Below are positions 1-5,152 of a stretch of 6,522 bases of DNA, piece after piece. Position numbers and translations under genes: made by a program. This DNA comes from Chloroflexia bacterium (lineage in GTDB: Bacteria > Chloroflexota > Chloroflexia > QHBQ01 > JADMIH01), in the NCBI GenBank assembly GCA_025927935.1, contig JAICKM010000399.1:1-6522 (forward strand). Reading direction: 5' to 3'. Position 1 is the first letter of the stretch; every line of letters starts with the position of its first letter. The notes beneath the pieces were generated by a model, which saw only the letters and a list, made by a program, of their open reading frames with translations, was not told the DNA's origin and made no database searches.

Positions 1-320
1 CGGCGCTGGGCGAGGCGTTCGGAGTGCGTACGGCGTGGCACGGGCCGGGCGATGTCTCCCCGGTGGGCCACGCGGCCAACCTGCACCTGGACCTGGCCTG
101 CCACAACTTCGGCATCCAGGAGGTGATCTCGTTCGGCGAGGCGCTGTATGAGGTCTTCTCCGGCATCCCCGAGCTACGCAACGGCTACCTGTGGGCCAAC
201 GACCGGCCAGGGCTGGGCATCGACATCGACGAGGCCAAGGCCGCCAAATATCCGATCAGCGTGCAGCCGATCGGGTGGACCCAGAGCCGCTGGCCCGACG
301 GCACCCTCTGGACTCCATGA
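1..320 (+). CDS. Enolase-superfamily dehydratase, mannonate dehydratase/RspA-like (C-terminal part)
   Basis: This is the last 105 codons of a gene that starts before the window; the frame begins at base 3 and ends in TGA at 318-320. The visible protein contains a WHGPGD-SPVG-HAAN-HLDLA stretch followed by NFGIQE, which marks the C-terminal barrel of the RspA/D-mannonate dehydratase group of the enolase superfamily. It ends in DGTLWTP, close to the usual C-terminus of that group, so the 3' end looks intact. Family members dehydrate sugar acids such as D-mannonate or D-gluconate to 2-keto-3-deoxy acids using Mg2+ in the cytoplasm. The metal ligands lie upstream of the window, so neither activity nor substrate can be judged. 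An in-frame GTG at 24 is internal to the conserved region and is not the start. The gene converges on the minus-strand sugar-acid cluster, which suggests a related catabolic job. Confidence 0.88.
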   Translation, partial: ALGEAFGVRTAWHGPGDVSPVGHAANLHLDLACHNFGIQEVISFGEALYEVFSGIPELRNGYLWANDRPGLGIDIDEAKAAKYPISVQPIGWTQSRWPDGTLWTP

Positions 321-333
321 GGGTTAGGTGCCG
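299..333. terminator. Hairpin spanning two convergent stop codons (possible bidirectional terminator)
   Basis: CGGCACC at 299-305 pairs perfectly with GGTGCCG at 327-333. Inside it, CTCT (306-309) can pair with AGGG (320-323), with one G-T wobble. The loop is 310-319 and TTA (324-326) forms a bulge. The hairpin covers the TGA of the plus-strand gene and the TAA (read as TTA) of the minus-strand gene, and is the only candidate terminator between two convergent genes 3 bp apart. Neither side carries a T-run, so it is not a canonical intrinsic terminator. It could simply be coding-sequence coincidence. Confidence 0.3.
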
Positions 334-1328
334 CTACCCGTCAGCGTAACCCAGGCGCCGGTGGCGGCGCTCTGGCGCACCGCGTCGATCACGCGCATGT
401 TCGCGATCGCATCGGCGAGCGGCGTGGGCACCGCCGTGTTGTCCAGTATCGCGCGAGCGAACAGATCGGCCTGGATGGTGTACTGGTCGCAGATGTCCAG
501 CACGATCTCCGTGGTTTCGTCGCCGTGCTGATGCCACAGCTTGCAAGGCCGGTCGGGCGGGGCGTTGAAGGGGATCTCGATCTCCACGCGGCCCGTGCTG
601 CCGAAGATGTTCACCCGCTGGTAGGGCGTAAGCTGCGTGCCGCAGGTGAAAGTCGCCGTGGTGGCGCCGAAGTCAAGGATGGCCGACACCAGGCGGTCGG
701 TCCCGAACTGCGGGTCGTATTCCATGAGGCTGCACACGCGCTGTGGCTCAGTGCCGAAGATGAAGCGGGGCACCGAAATGGCGTAGCAGCCGATATCCAT
801 CAGCGCGCCCCCGCCGATGGCCGCCATGTTGCGGATGTTGGCCGGGTCGTCGAGGTAATATGAGAAGAAGATCTGGATCGTCTGCACACGCCCGATCCCG
901 CCGCCGGTCACGATCTGCCGGGCGCGCTGCCACTGCGGATGGTGGCGGTACATAAAGGCTTCCATGACCTTAAGGTTAGGGTGCTGCGCTGCGACGGCGG
1001 CCAGCGACTCGGCTTCCTCCGCCGTGAGAGCAATTGGCTTCTCGCAAAGCACATGCTTGCCGGCTTCCAGGGCCTTGATCGACCAGGGCACGTGCAGGTG
1101 GTTGGGCAGCGGAATGTAGACGGCGTCGATGGCCGGGTCGGCCAGCAATTCTTCATACGATCCATAAGCGTGCGGGATCTCCATCCGGGCGGCCGTTTGC
1201 CGCGCCGTCTCCAGGTTGCGCGAGGCAATCGCCGCCACTTCGCCATAGGCACAACGTTGCATGGCGGGGATGACTTTGCCCGTGCCGATGTTCGCCGTAC
1301 TCAACACACCCCAACGCACCTTGCTCAT
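324..1328 (-). CDS. Gfo/Idh/MocA-family NAD(P)-dependent sugar oxidoreductase
   Basis: This 334-aa protein has the usual length and layout of the Gfo/Idh/MocA family. An N-terminal Rossmann fold begins WGVLSTANIGTGKVIPAM (residues 6-23), the variant dinucleotide loop common in xylose dehydrogenase and dihydrodiol dehydrogenase relatives. The family signature CEKP is at 95-98 (Lys97 is the expected catalytic lysine), MEAFMYRHHPQ is at 122-132, and GGGALMDIGCY (172-182) supplies the Asp178/Tyr182 region of the substrate site. Family members oxidise or reduce sugars and polyols with NAD(P) in the cytoplasm. The substrate is unknown; an aldose 1-dehydrogenase role is plausible in this cluster. 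The ATG at 1326-1328 is chosen because AAGGAGG lies 9 nt upstream. A longer in-frame reading to 1418 would add a low-complexity Arg/Gly-rich leader and overlap the upstream gene. It is last in the minus-strand cluster, 43 bp after the FucD-like gene. Confidence 0.93.
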   Translation of the reverse strand: MSKVRWGVLSTANIGTGKVIPAMQRCAYGEVAAIASRNLETARQTAARMEIPHAYGSYEELLADPAIDAVYIPLPNHLHVPWSIKALEAGKHVLCEKPIALTAEEAESLAAVAAQHPNLKVMEAFMYRHHPQWQRARQIVTGGGIGRVQTIQIFFSYYLDDPANIRNMAAIGGGALMDIGCYAISVPRFIFGTEPQRVCSLMEYDPQFGTDRLVSAILDFGATTATFTCGTQLTPYQRVNIFGSTGRVEIEIPFNAPPDRPCKLWHQHGDETTEIVLDICDQYTIQADLFARAILDNTAVPTPLADAIANMRVIDAVRQSAATGAWVTLTGSGT

Positions 1329-1337
1329 CCTGCTGCT

Positions 1338-1344
1338 CCTCCTT
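1338..1344 (-). promoter_or_regulatory. Ribosome binding site fixing the oxidoreductase start
   Basis: On the minus strand this reads AAGGAGG, a near-perfect Shine-Dalgarno match, 9 nt before the ATG at 1328. It rules in the 334-aa start over the 30-codon longer in-frame alternative. Confidence 0.75.
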
Positions 1345-1371
1345 GAAGGTAAACCGCCGCTATTGCCGCCC

Positions 1372-2685
1372 TCACCCGCCCGCCGCCTGCCGCCATACGG
1401 GGCCGTCGGGAAACGCATACTCGCGCAGCGACTCGGGGCGCATCTCGATGCTGTAGCCGGGCCGTTGCGGGGGCATGTAGTGCCCGTCGCGGATCGTCAC
1501 CGGGTCCAAAAAGTGTTCGTGGAGATGATCGACGTACTCCAGCACCCGGTTCTCCAGTGTGCCGCTGACGCAGATATAGTCGACCATCGCCAGGTGTTGC
1601 ACGTACTCGCACAGGCCCACGCCGCCGGCATGCGGGCAGACCGGCACCCCAAACTTGGCCGCCATCAGCAGCACGGCCAGCACCTCGTTCACGCCGCCCA
1701 GCCGGCAGGCGTCGATCTGGCAAAAGCGGATAGCCTGCGCCTGCAACAACTGCTTGAAGATGATGCGGTTCTGCACATGCTCGCCGGTGGCGACACCGAT
1801 CGGGGCGACAGCGCGAGCAATGGCCGCGTGGCCGAGCACGTCGTCCGGGCTGGTCGGTTCCTCGATCCACCAGGGATCGAAGCGGGCCAGCGGCGCCATC
1901 GCGCTGATGGCCTGGCCCACGTCCCACACCTGGTTGGCATCCATCATCAGTCGCCGCTGCGGCCCGATTTCCTCGCGGATGATCGCCGCCCGCCGCAAAT
2001 CGTCCGCCGGGTTGCTGCCCACCTTGATCTTGAAGTGCGTCCAGCCGCGCTCCAGCGCCGCCCGGCAGAGGGCGCGCAGTTGCGCGTCGGAGTAGCCCAG
2101 CCAGCCCGCGGACGTGGTGTAGGCGGGGAAGCCGGTGCTTTCCATCTCGCGGATGCGCTCCGCGCGGGTCGGCGCCAGCCGTTGCAGCATCGCCAGCGCT
2201 TCGGACGGGGTGAGCACATCGGTGATGTAGCGGAAGTCGATGCAGGCGACGATCTCCTCCGGCGTCATATCGGCCAGCAGCCGCCAGACCGGCTTGCCCG
2301 CAGCCTTGGCCCACAGATCCCACACCGCATTGACCACAGCCCCCGTCGCCAGGTGGATCACGCCTTTTTCCGGCCCGATCCAGCGCAACTGGCTGTCGCC
2401 GGTGATCATGCGCCAGAAGCCGCCCATATCTGCGGTGAACGATTCCAGTGTCTTGCCACGCACAAGAGGAGCCAGGGCCTGAATCGCCGCCACGCAGACC
2501 TCGGTGCCGCGCCCGATGGTGAAGGTCAGGCCGTGCCCGGCCAGTCCGTCCGGGCTGTCCGTCTCCAGCACGACATACGCCGCCGAGTAATCGGGATCGG
2601 GGTTCATCGCATCCGAGCCGGCGTGGGTGCGCGAGGTGGGGAAGCGGACATCCCGTGCGATCACGTTCGTAATGGTAATCGGCAC
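1372..2685 (-). CDS. fucD: L-fuconate dehydratase-like enolase-superfamily enzyme
   Basis: This 437-aa protein has the length and sequence pattern of L-fuconate dehydratase (FucD; human ENOSF1 family), which converts L-fuconate to 2-keto-3-deoxy-L-fuconate with Mg2+. An N-terminal capping domain (about 1-150) is followed by the modified TIM barrel. The active-site set is complete: the KIK motif (Lys219, Lys221), metal ligands Asp249 (MMDAN), Glu275 (WIEEP) and Glu302 (GEH), the Asp325-His352 dyad (QIDACRLGG, CPHAGGVGL), and Glu383 in ENRVLEYVDHLHEHF. From memory, these sit about one residue from the numbering of the characterised Xanthomonas campestris enzyme. The start is GTG (2683-2685), supported by AAGGAG 6 nt upstream. 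It lies 97 bp after the SDR gene and 43 bp before the Gfo/Idh gene. Related 6-deoxy or pentonic acids such as D-arabinonate remain possible substrates, since FucD enzymes can be promiscuous. Confidence 0.92.
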   Translation of the reverse strand: MPITITNVIARDVRFPTSRTHAGSDAMNPDPDYSAAYVVLETDSPDGLAGHGLTFTIGRGTEVCVAAIQALAPLVRGKTLESFTADMGGFWRMITGDSQLRWIGPEKGVIHLATGAVVNAVWDLWAKAAGKPVWRLLADMTPEEIVACIDFRYITDVLTPSEALAMLQRLAPTRAERIREMESTGFPAYTTSAGWLGYSDAQLRALCRAALERGWTHFKIKVGSNPADDLRRAAIIREEIGPQRRLMMDANQVWDVGQAISAMAPLARFDPWWIEEPTSPDDVLGHAAIARAVAPIGVATGEHVQNRIIFKQLLQAQAIRFCQIDACRLGGVNEVLAVLLMAAKFGVPVCPHAGGVGLCEYVQHLAMVDYICVSGTLENRVLEYVDHLHEHFLDPVTIRDGHYMPPQRPGYSIEMRPESLREYAFPDGPVWRQAAGG

Positions 2686-2691
2686 ACCAAT

Positions 2692-2697
2692 CTCCTT
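2692..2697 (-). promoter_or_regulatory. Ribosome binding site for the GTG-started fucD-like gene
   Basis: The minus strand reads AAGGAG, ending 6 nt before the GTG at 2683-2685. No ATG is available nearby in frame before residue 27, so this site decides the GTG start. Confidence 0.7.
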
Positions 2698-2737
2698 CTA
2701 GATTAGGATCGACGCTTATCGGGACAGGGGCAGCCCA

Positions 2738-2756
2738 GGCGGCACAACCCGCCGCC
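2738..2756 (-). other. GC-rich hairpin between the SDR and fucD-like genes
   Basis: Within the 97-bp gap 2686-2782, GGCGGC (2738-2743) and GCCGCC (2751-2756) form a 6-bp all-GC stem with a 7-nt loop. No T-run follows in the direction of transcription, so a full terminator is unlikely. It could reduce read-through or protect the 3' end of the upstream message. A competing pairing exists between CAGGCG (2736-2741) and CGCCTG (2767-2772). No convincing promoter was seen in the rest of the gap. Confidence 0.25.
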
Positions 2757-2782
2757 GTTCACGATTCGCCTGCCGGAGATGG

Positions 2783-3544
2783 CTACATCGCCGTGAAGCC
2801 GCCGTCCACCGGCAGGGCCACGCCGGTCACGAAGGCGGCATCGTCGGAGACGAGCCAGAGCGCGGCCTGGGCGCATTCCTCGGCAGTGCCTAGGCGGCCC
2901 ATCGGCTGGGCGGTCGTGTAACGCTCCCAGGCGGCGGCGGGGTCATCCTCCACTTGCGCCGACGCGCGCAACATGGGCGTGTCGATGATCCCCGGACAGA
3001 GGGCGTTGACGCGGATGTTTTGCGTCGCATAGTCCAGGGCCAGCGCCTTCGCCAGCATGATCGCGGCGCCCTTTGTCGCGCAGTAGAGCGGCGAATTGAG
3101 TTGCGCGACCAGCCCGCGGATGCTGGCGGTGAACAGGATAGCGCCCCCCCCTTGCCGCAACAGGATCGGTACGGCATAACGCGTTGCGTAGGTCAGGGCC
3201 TTGATATTTACCGCCAGCAGGTCATCCATTTCGTCGTCCTCGCTGCCGGTGATCGGCTTGGGCAGAAAGGCGCCCGCGTTGCAAAACAAGATGTCCAGCT
3301 TGCCGTAGCGCTCCAGGCAGGCGTCGATCATGCGCTCGTTATCGGCGCGCCGGCGCACATCGGCCTGGAAAAAGACAGCCTCGCCCCCGGTCCCGGTGAT
3401 CCCGGCGATCAGCGCGCCGGTTCCCTCGCTGCGCCGGTCGGCGATCAGCACCTGGGCGCCCTCGCGGGCGAACAGTTCCGCCGAGGCCCGCCCGATCCCG
3501 CTGCTGCCGCCGGTGATGATGGCGGTCTTGCCCCGCAGTTTCAT
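2783..3544 (-). CDS. SDR-family NAD(P)-dependent dehydrogenase
   Basis: This 253-aa protein is a complete classical short-chain dehydrogenase/reductase. The cofactor loop is TGGSSGIG (11-18), Asp62-Val63 contacts adenine, CNAG is at 88-91, and the catalytic set is Asn113, Ser141, Tyr154 and Lys158 (YCATK). PG follows at 184-185, and the protein ends with the common PVDGG signature (245-249). Asp36 at the end of beta-2 (IADRR) favours NAD over NADP. In FucD-type clusters an SDR serves either as L-fucose 1-dehydrogenase or as 2-keto-3-deoxy-L-fuconate 4-dehydrogenase, and sequence alone does not separate these. The ATG at 3542-3544 has GGAGG 5 nt upstream (3550-3554). It begins 22 bp after the cyclase-family gene, consistent with one transcript. 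Confidence 0.94.
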   Translation of the reverse strand: MKLRGKTAIITGGSSGIGRASAELFAREGAQVLIADRRSEGTGALIAGITGTGGEAVFFQADVRRRADNERMIDACLERYGKLDILFCNAGAFLPKPITGSEDDEMDDLLAVNIKALTYATRYAVPILLRQGGGAILFTASIRGLVAQLNSPLYCATKGAAIMLAKALALDYATQNIRVNALCPGIIDTPMLRASAQVEDDPAAAWERYTTAQPMGRLGTAEECAQAALWLVSDDAAFVTGVALPVDGGFTAM

Positions 3545-3566
3545 CGGCTCCTCCCGCTCCCCTGGC

Positions 3567-4418
3567 CTAAACTACCGCCACGGGTCGCACCCAGCTTCCG
3601 CTGGCCCCGCGCAGTTTCAGCGGCAGGCAAATAAACAAAAACTCGTGCGCGCCCGCCGCGGCCAGGTCTTCGAGATACATCCATTCGATCAGGTGGACCC
3701 CCCGGTCGCGCAACATCGCCACGTGGACGGTCTGCGTCCAATCGGTGACGGGTTGCGGCTCGGTGCCCGTCGTATCGCTGCCCAGCACGGCCATGCCCTG
3801 GTCGTACAACCAGAGCGCAGCGGCCACACCCACCCCCGGCTGCCCGGCCAGGAACGCCGCGTTGTCCACAGCATACTGCCGCATCTTGCCGGTATGGACC
3901 AGTACGGTATCGCCCCGTTGCAGCGTCGTGCCCTGCCGGGCCAGCGCGCTTTCCAGGTCCGCCACCCCGATCTCGTAATGATCCGGCAATTGCGCGACGC
4001 CTTTATAGGCGGCCACATCGAGCAGCACGCCCCGGCTCACGATGGGCGGCACGGTCTCGATGCCTTCCGCCGCCATGCCGAAATCGCGCTCAACGTCTTC
4101 CAGGCGGTGCCCGCCGTAGATCCGCCCATCCTGGCTGACGTGGTTCAGGGCGTCGATATGGGTCGAAACATGGGGCGTCGCCATCAACACCTCTGTGTAG
4201 AACGAGACGCCGTGCCAGTTAACCTCCCGCGCCATATCGCGGTTCGTGCGATACGTCAGCAGCCGGTAGGGCATGAAGCTCTCCTTGCTGGTCTCCGGCA
4301 TATCGTCGCTTAGCTCGGCCCCCAGGTCATAGACCTGCCCGCGACGGACCAGGCCCGCGGCGTGCACGATCTCGTCGGGCGTGATCCGCCCCAGCGCGCG
4401 CTCCTCATCTGTTGCCAT
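3567..4418 (-). CDS. Cyclase-family metal-dependent hydrolase (KynB-like fold)
   Basis: This 283-aa protein matches the cyclase family that includes kynurenine formamidase KynB and isatin hydrolase. The metal-binding motif appears as H83-V-S-T-H87-I-D89-A-L-N-H93. The usual HxGTHxD glycine is serine here. Other family landmarks are RGVLLDVAAY (129-138), GDTVLVHTG (169-177), GSDTTGTE (213-220) and a C-terminal H232...E245 region that may provide the remaining ligands, followed by PLKLRGASGSWVRPVAV. Members use divalent metals, often Zn or Mn, to hydrolyse amide, lactam or related bonds in the cytoplasm. At 283 aa it is longer than KynB (about 210), as is common in the broader family. The ATG at 4416-4418 follows a GAGGAG-rich leader and lies 16 bp after the rbsD-like stop. 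Its substrate is unknown; in this cluster a lactone or diketo-acid is a reasonable guess. Confidence 0.88.
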   Translation of the reverse strand: MATDEERALGRITPDEIVHAAGLVRRGQVYDLGAELSDDMPETSKESFMPYRLLTYRTNRDMAREVNWHGVSFYTEVLMATPHVSTHIDALNHVSQDGRIYGGHRLEDVERDFGMAAEGIETVPPIVSRGVLLDVAAYKGVAQLPDHYEIGVADLESALARQGTTLQRGDTVLVHTGKMRQYAVDNAAFLAGQPGVGVAAALWLYDQGMAVLGSDTTGTEPQPVTDWTQTVHVAMLRDRGVHLIEWMYLEDLAAAGAHEFLFICLPLKLRGASGSWVRPVAVV

Positions 4419-4434
4419 GCGTCGGCTCCTCTCC

Positions 4435-4821
4435 TCAGCCCGAAACGATCAAGATGTTGCCCCAGGGCGTCGTGTCCGCCGTCCGGATGGTGCCTCTGGC
4501 CGTGCGCGAAAGCTGCTTCAGCTCCAGGTGCGAGCGCACATCGAGGGGCACGTCGCCCACGATGGCGCGGATGGCTTCGACATGCTGCGGGCTGATCTCG
4601 GTCATCTCCTGCGTGATGATCACCCGGTCGAGTGTCCATTCGGCGGCCACGGCGCGCAACACGTCCAGCACCGTGGGGATATTATCCACCAGCGCCAGGT
4701 CGATCCGGCTGGGACCTTCGGGCACCGGAAAGCCCCGGTCGCAAATGGTGATGTAGTCCGTGTGCCCCGACGCGGCCAGCAGTTTGCAGATCTCCGGGTG
4801 CAGGATACCGCCCTTTTTCAC
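4435..4821 (-). CDS. rbsD: RbsD/FucU-family sugar mutarotase (RbsD-like)
   Basis: This 128-aa protein resembles D-ribose pyranase RbsD more than FucU: it opens MKKGGILHPEI, has SGHTD with the catalytic His20, and CDRGFPVP with Asp28, then RIDLAL (39-44). SHLELK carries His98 and Lys102, and the tail is PWGNILIVSG (119-128). Such proteins interconvert pyranose, furanose or anomeric forms of ribose or fucose without cofactor, in the cytoplasm, as decamers in the known cases. Two oddities: Trp120 replaces the tyrosine normally before the conserved Asn122, and the C-terminus stops right after the final glycine, about 2-4 residues shorter than usual. The start is GTG (4819-4821), overlapping the TGA of the preceding small gene as GTGA, with AGGAGG 7 nt upstream. 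Context next to a FucD-like enzyme leaves L-fucose a possible substrate. Confidence 0.88.
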   Translation of the reverse strand: MKKGGILHPEICKLLAASGHTDYITICDRGFPVPEGPSRIDLALVDNIPTVLDVLRAVAAEWTLDRVIITQEMTEISPQHVEAIRAIVGDVPLDVRSHLELKQLSRTARGTIRTADTTPWGNILIVSG

Positions 4822-5051
4822 CCTTGCCCCTCCTCTGCCGCGGGCAAGGCATGACCCAGTTGGGCGTAGTAGCGCCGCTTTTGCGCCGCCGTTACCTCCT
4901 CGCGCAAGTCCGGGGCCGGGCGCTTGAAGTAGTAGGTCGGCGTGGCCCCCGCATCCCCGTTCCCCGGCAGCACGGCAATCAGTTCCCAGCCTTGCAACCC
5001 CAGGGTCGTCAGGCTCGCATCATCCCGTGTCGTATGGTATTCCCAGGTCAT
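4818..5051 (-). CDS. Small DUF4177-like protein of unknown function
   Basis: This 77-aa protein begins MTWEYHTT and contains GLQGWELIAVLPG (18-30) and TYYFKRP (39-45), the WEY...GWEL...YYFKRP pattern of DUF4177-type small proteins. Residues 46-77 form a charged, probably helical tail (DLREEVTAAQKRRYY) not needed by that pattern. No signal peptide or membrane segment is visible. The ATG at 5049-5051 has GGAGG 7 nt upstream (5059-5063). The same frame stays open upstream as far as 6098, but that part lies inside the permease gene in another frame and has shadow-like composition. Its stop overlaps the rbsD-like start (GTGA), so the two proteins are probably made together. The family has no established function that I can cite; a binding or accessory role in the sugar operon is inference. 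Confidence 0.75.
   Translation of the reverse strand: MTWEYHTTRDDASLTTLGLQGWELIAVLPGNGDAGATPTYYFKRPAPDLREEVTAAQKRRYYAQLGHALPAAEEGQG
4829..4834 (-). promoter_or_regulatory. Ribosome binding site for the rbsD-like GTG start
   Basis: The minus strand reads AGGAGG, 7 nt before the GTG at 4819-4821 and inside the end of the upstream small gene. Together with the GTGA stop/start overlap it suggests translational coupling. Confidence 0.65.
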
Positions 5052-5058
5052 CGCGCAT

Positions 5059-5063
5059 CCTCC
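5059..5063 (-). promoter_or_regulatory. Ribosome binding site of the small DUF4177-like gene
   Basis: GGAGG on the minus strand, 7 nt before the ATG at 5049-5051. It supports a genuine 77-codon gene rather than the 3' end of a much longer reading frame. Confidence 0.6.
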
Positions 5064-5093
5064 GCTCGCGCCCAACACTAGCAACTGCCCTCG

Positions 5094-5122
5094 ATAATCA
5101 GGCTTGTAGGGGCCGGTTGCAA
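5094..5122 (-). promoter_or_regulatory. Weak sigma-70-like promoter candidate upstream of the enzyme genes
   Basis: On the minus strand TTGCAA (5117-5122) and GATTAT (5094-5099) are separated by exactly 17 nt, each matching 4 of 6 consensus bases. It would transcribe the DUF4177-like, rbsD-like and following enzyme genes independently of the transporter. The -35 lies within the hairpin at 5111-5129, and matches of this quality occur by chance. Confidence 0.18.
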
Positions 5123-5129
5123 ACCGGCC
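5111..5129 (-). other. Perfect 8-bp hairpin between transporter and enzyme genes
   Basis: GGCCGGTT (5111-5118) and AACCGGCC (5122-5129) form a perfect 8-bp stem with a 3-nt loop, in the 101-bp gap 5052-5152 after the MalG-like stop codon. The RNA side downstream lacks a U-run, so a standard intrinsic terminator is not supported. A 3' stabilising or processing element between the permease and enzyme cistrons, or one copy of a dispersed palindromic repeat, are the likelier roles. The remaining gap holds only the RBS and the weak promoter candidate. Confidence 0.5.
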
Positions 5130-5152
5130 TGCGGCATTACTTCCCTGACCGG

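Noticed and set aside
1337..1350. Possible sequestration of the oxidoreductase RBS by an ACCTTC-AAGG inverted repeat
   Set aside because: CCTT and AAGG are separated by a single base, too tight for a stable loop.
1329..1418. A 30-codon N-terminal extension of the Gfo/Idh oxidoreductase
   Set aside because: It would overlap the FucD-like gene by 47 bp, reads as a basic Gly/Ser-rich leader, and precedes the strong AAGGAGG-supported ATG that matches the family N-terminus.
1261..2706. Long plus-strand open frame (481 codons) opposite the FucD-like gene
   Set aside because: It is exactly antisense to a gene with a complete active site, is rich in His/Arg/Ala/Gln shadow composition, and shows no recognisable motif. 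GC-rich coding DNA often leaves such frames open.
3330..4313. Plus-strand open frame of 327 codons opposite the cyclase and SDR genes
   Set aside because: It is antisense to two well-supported enzymes and no domain pattern could be recognised.
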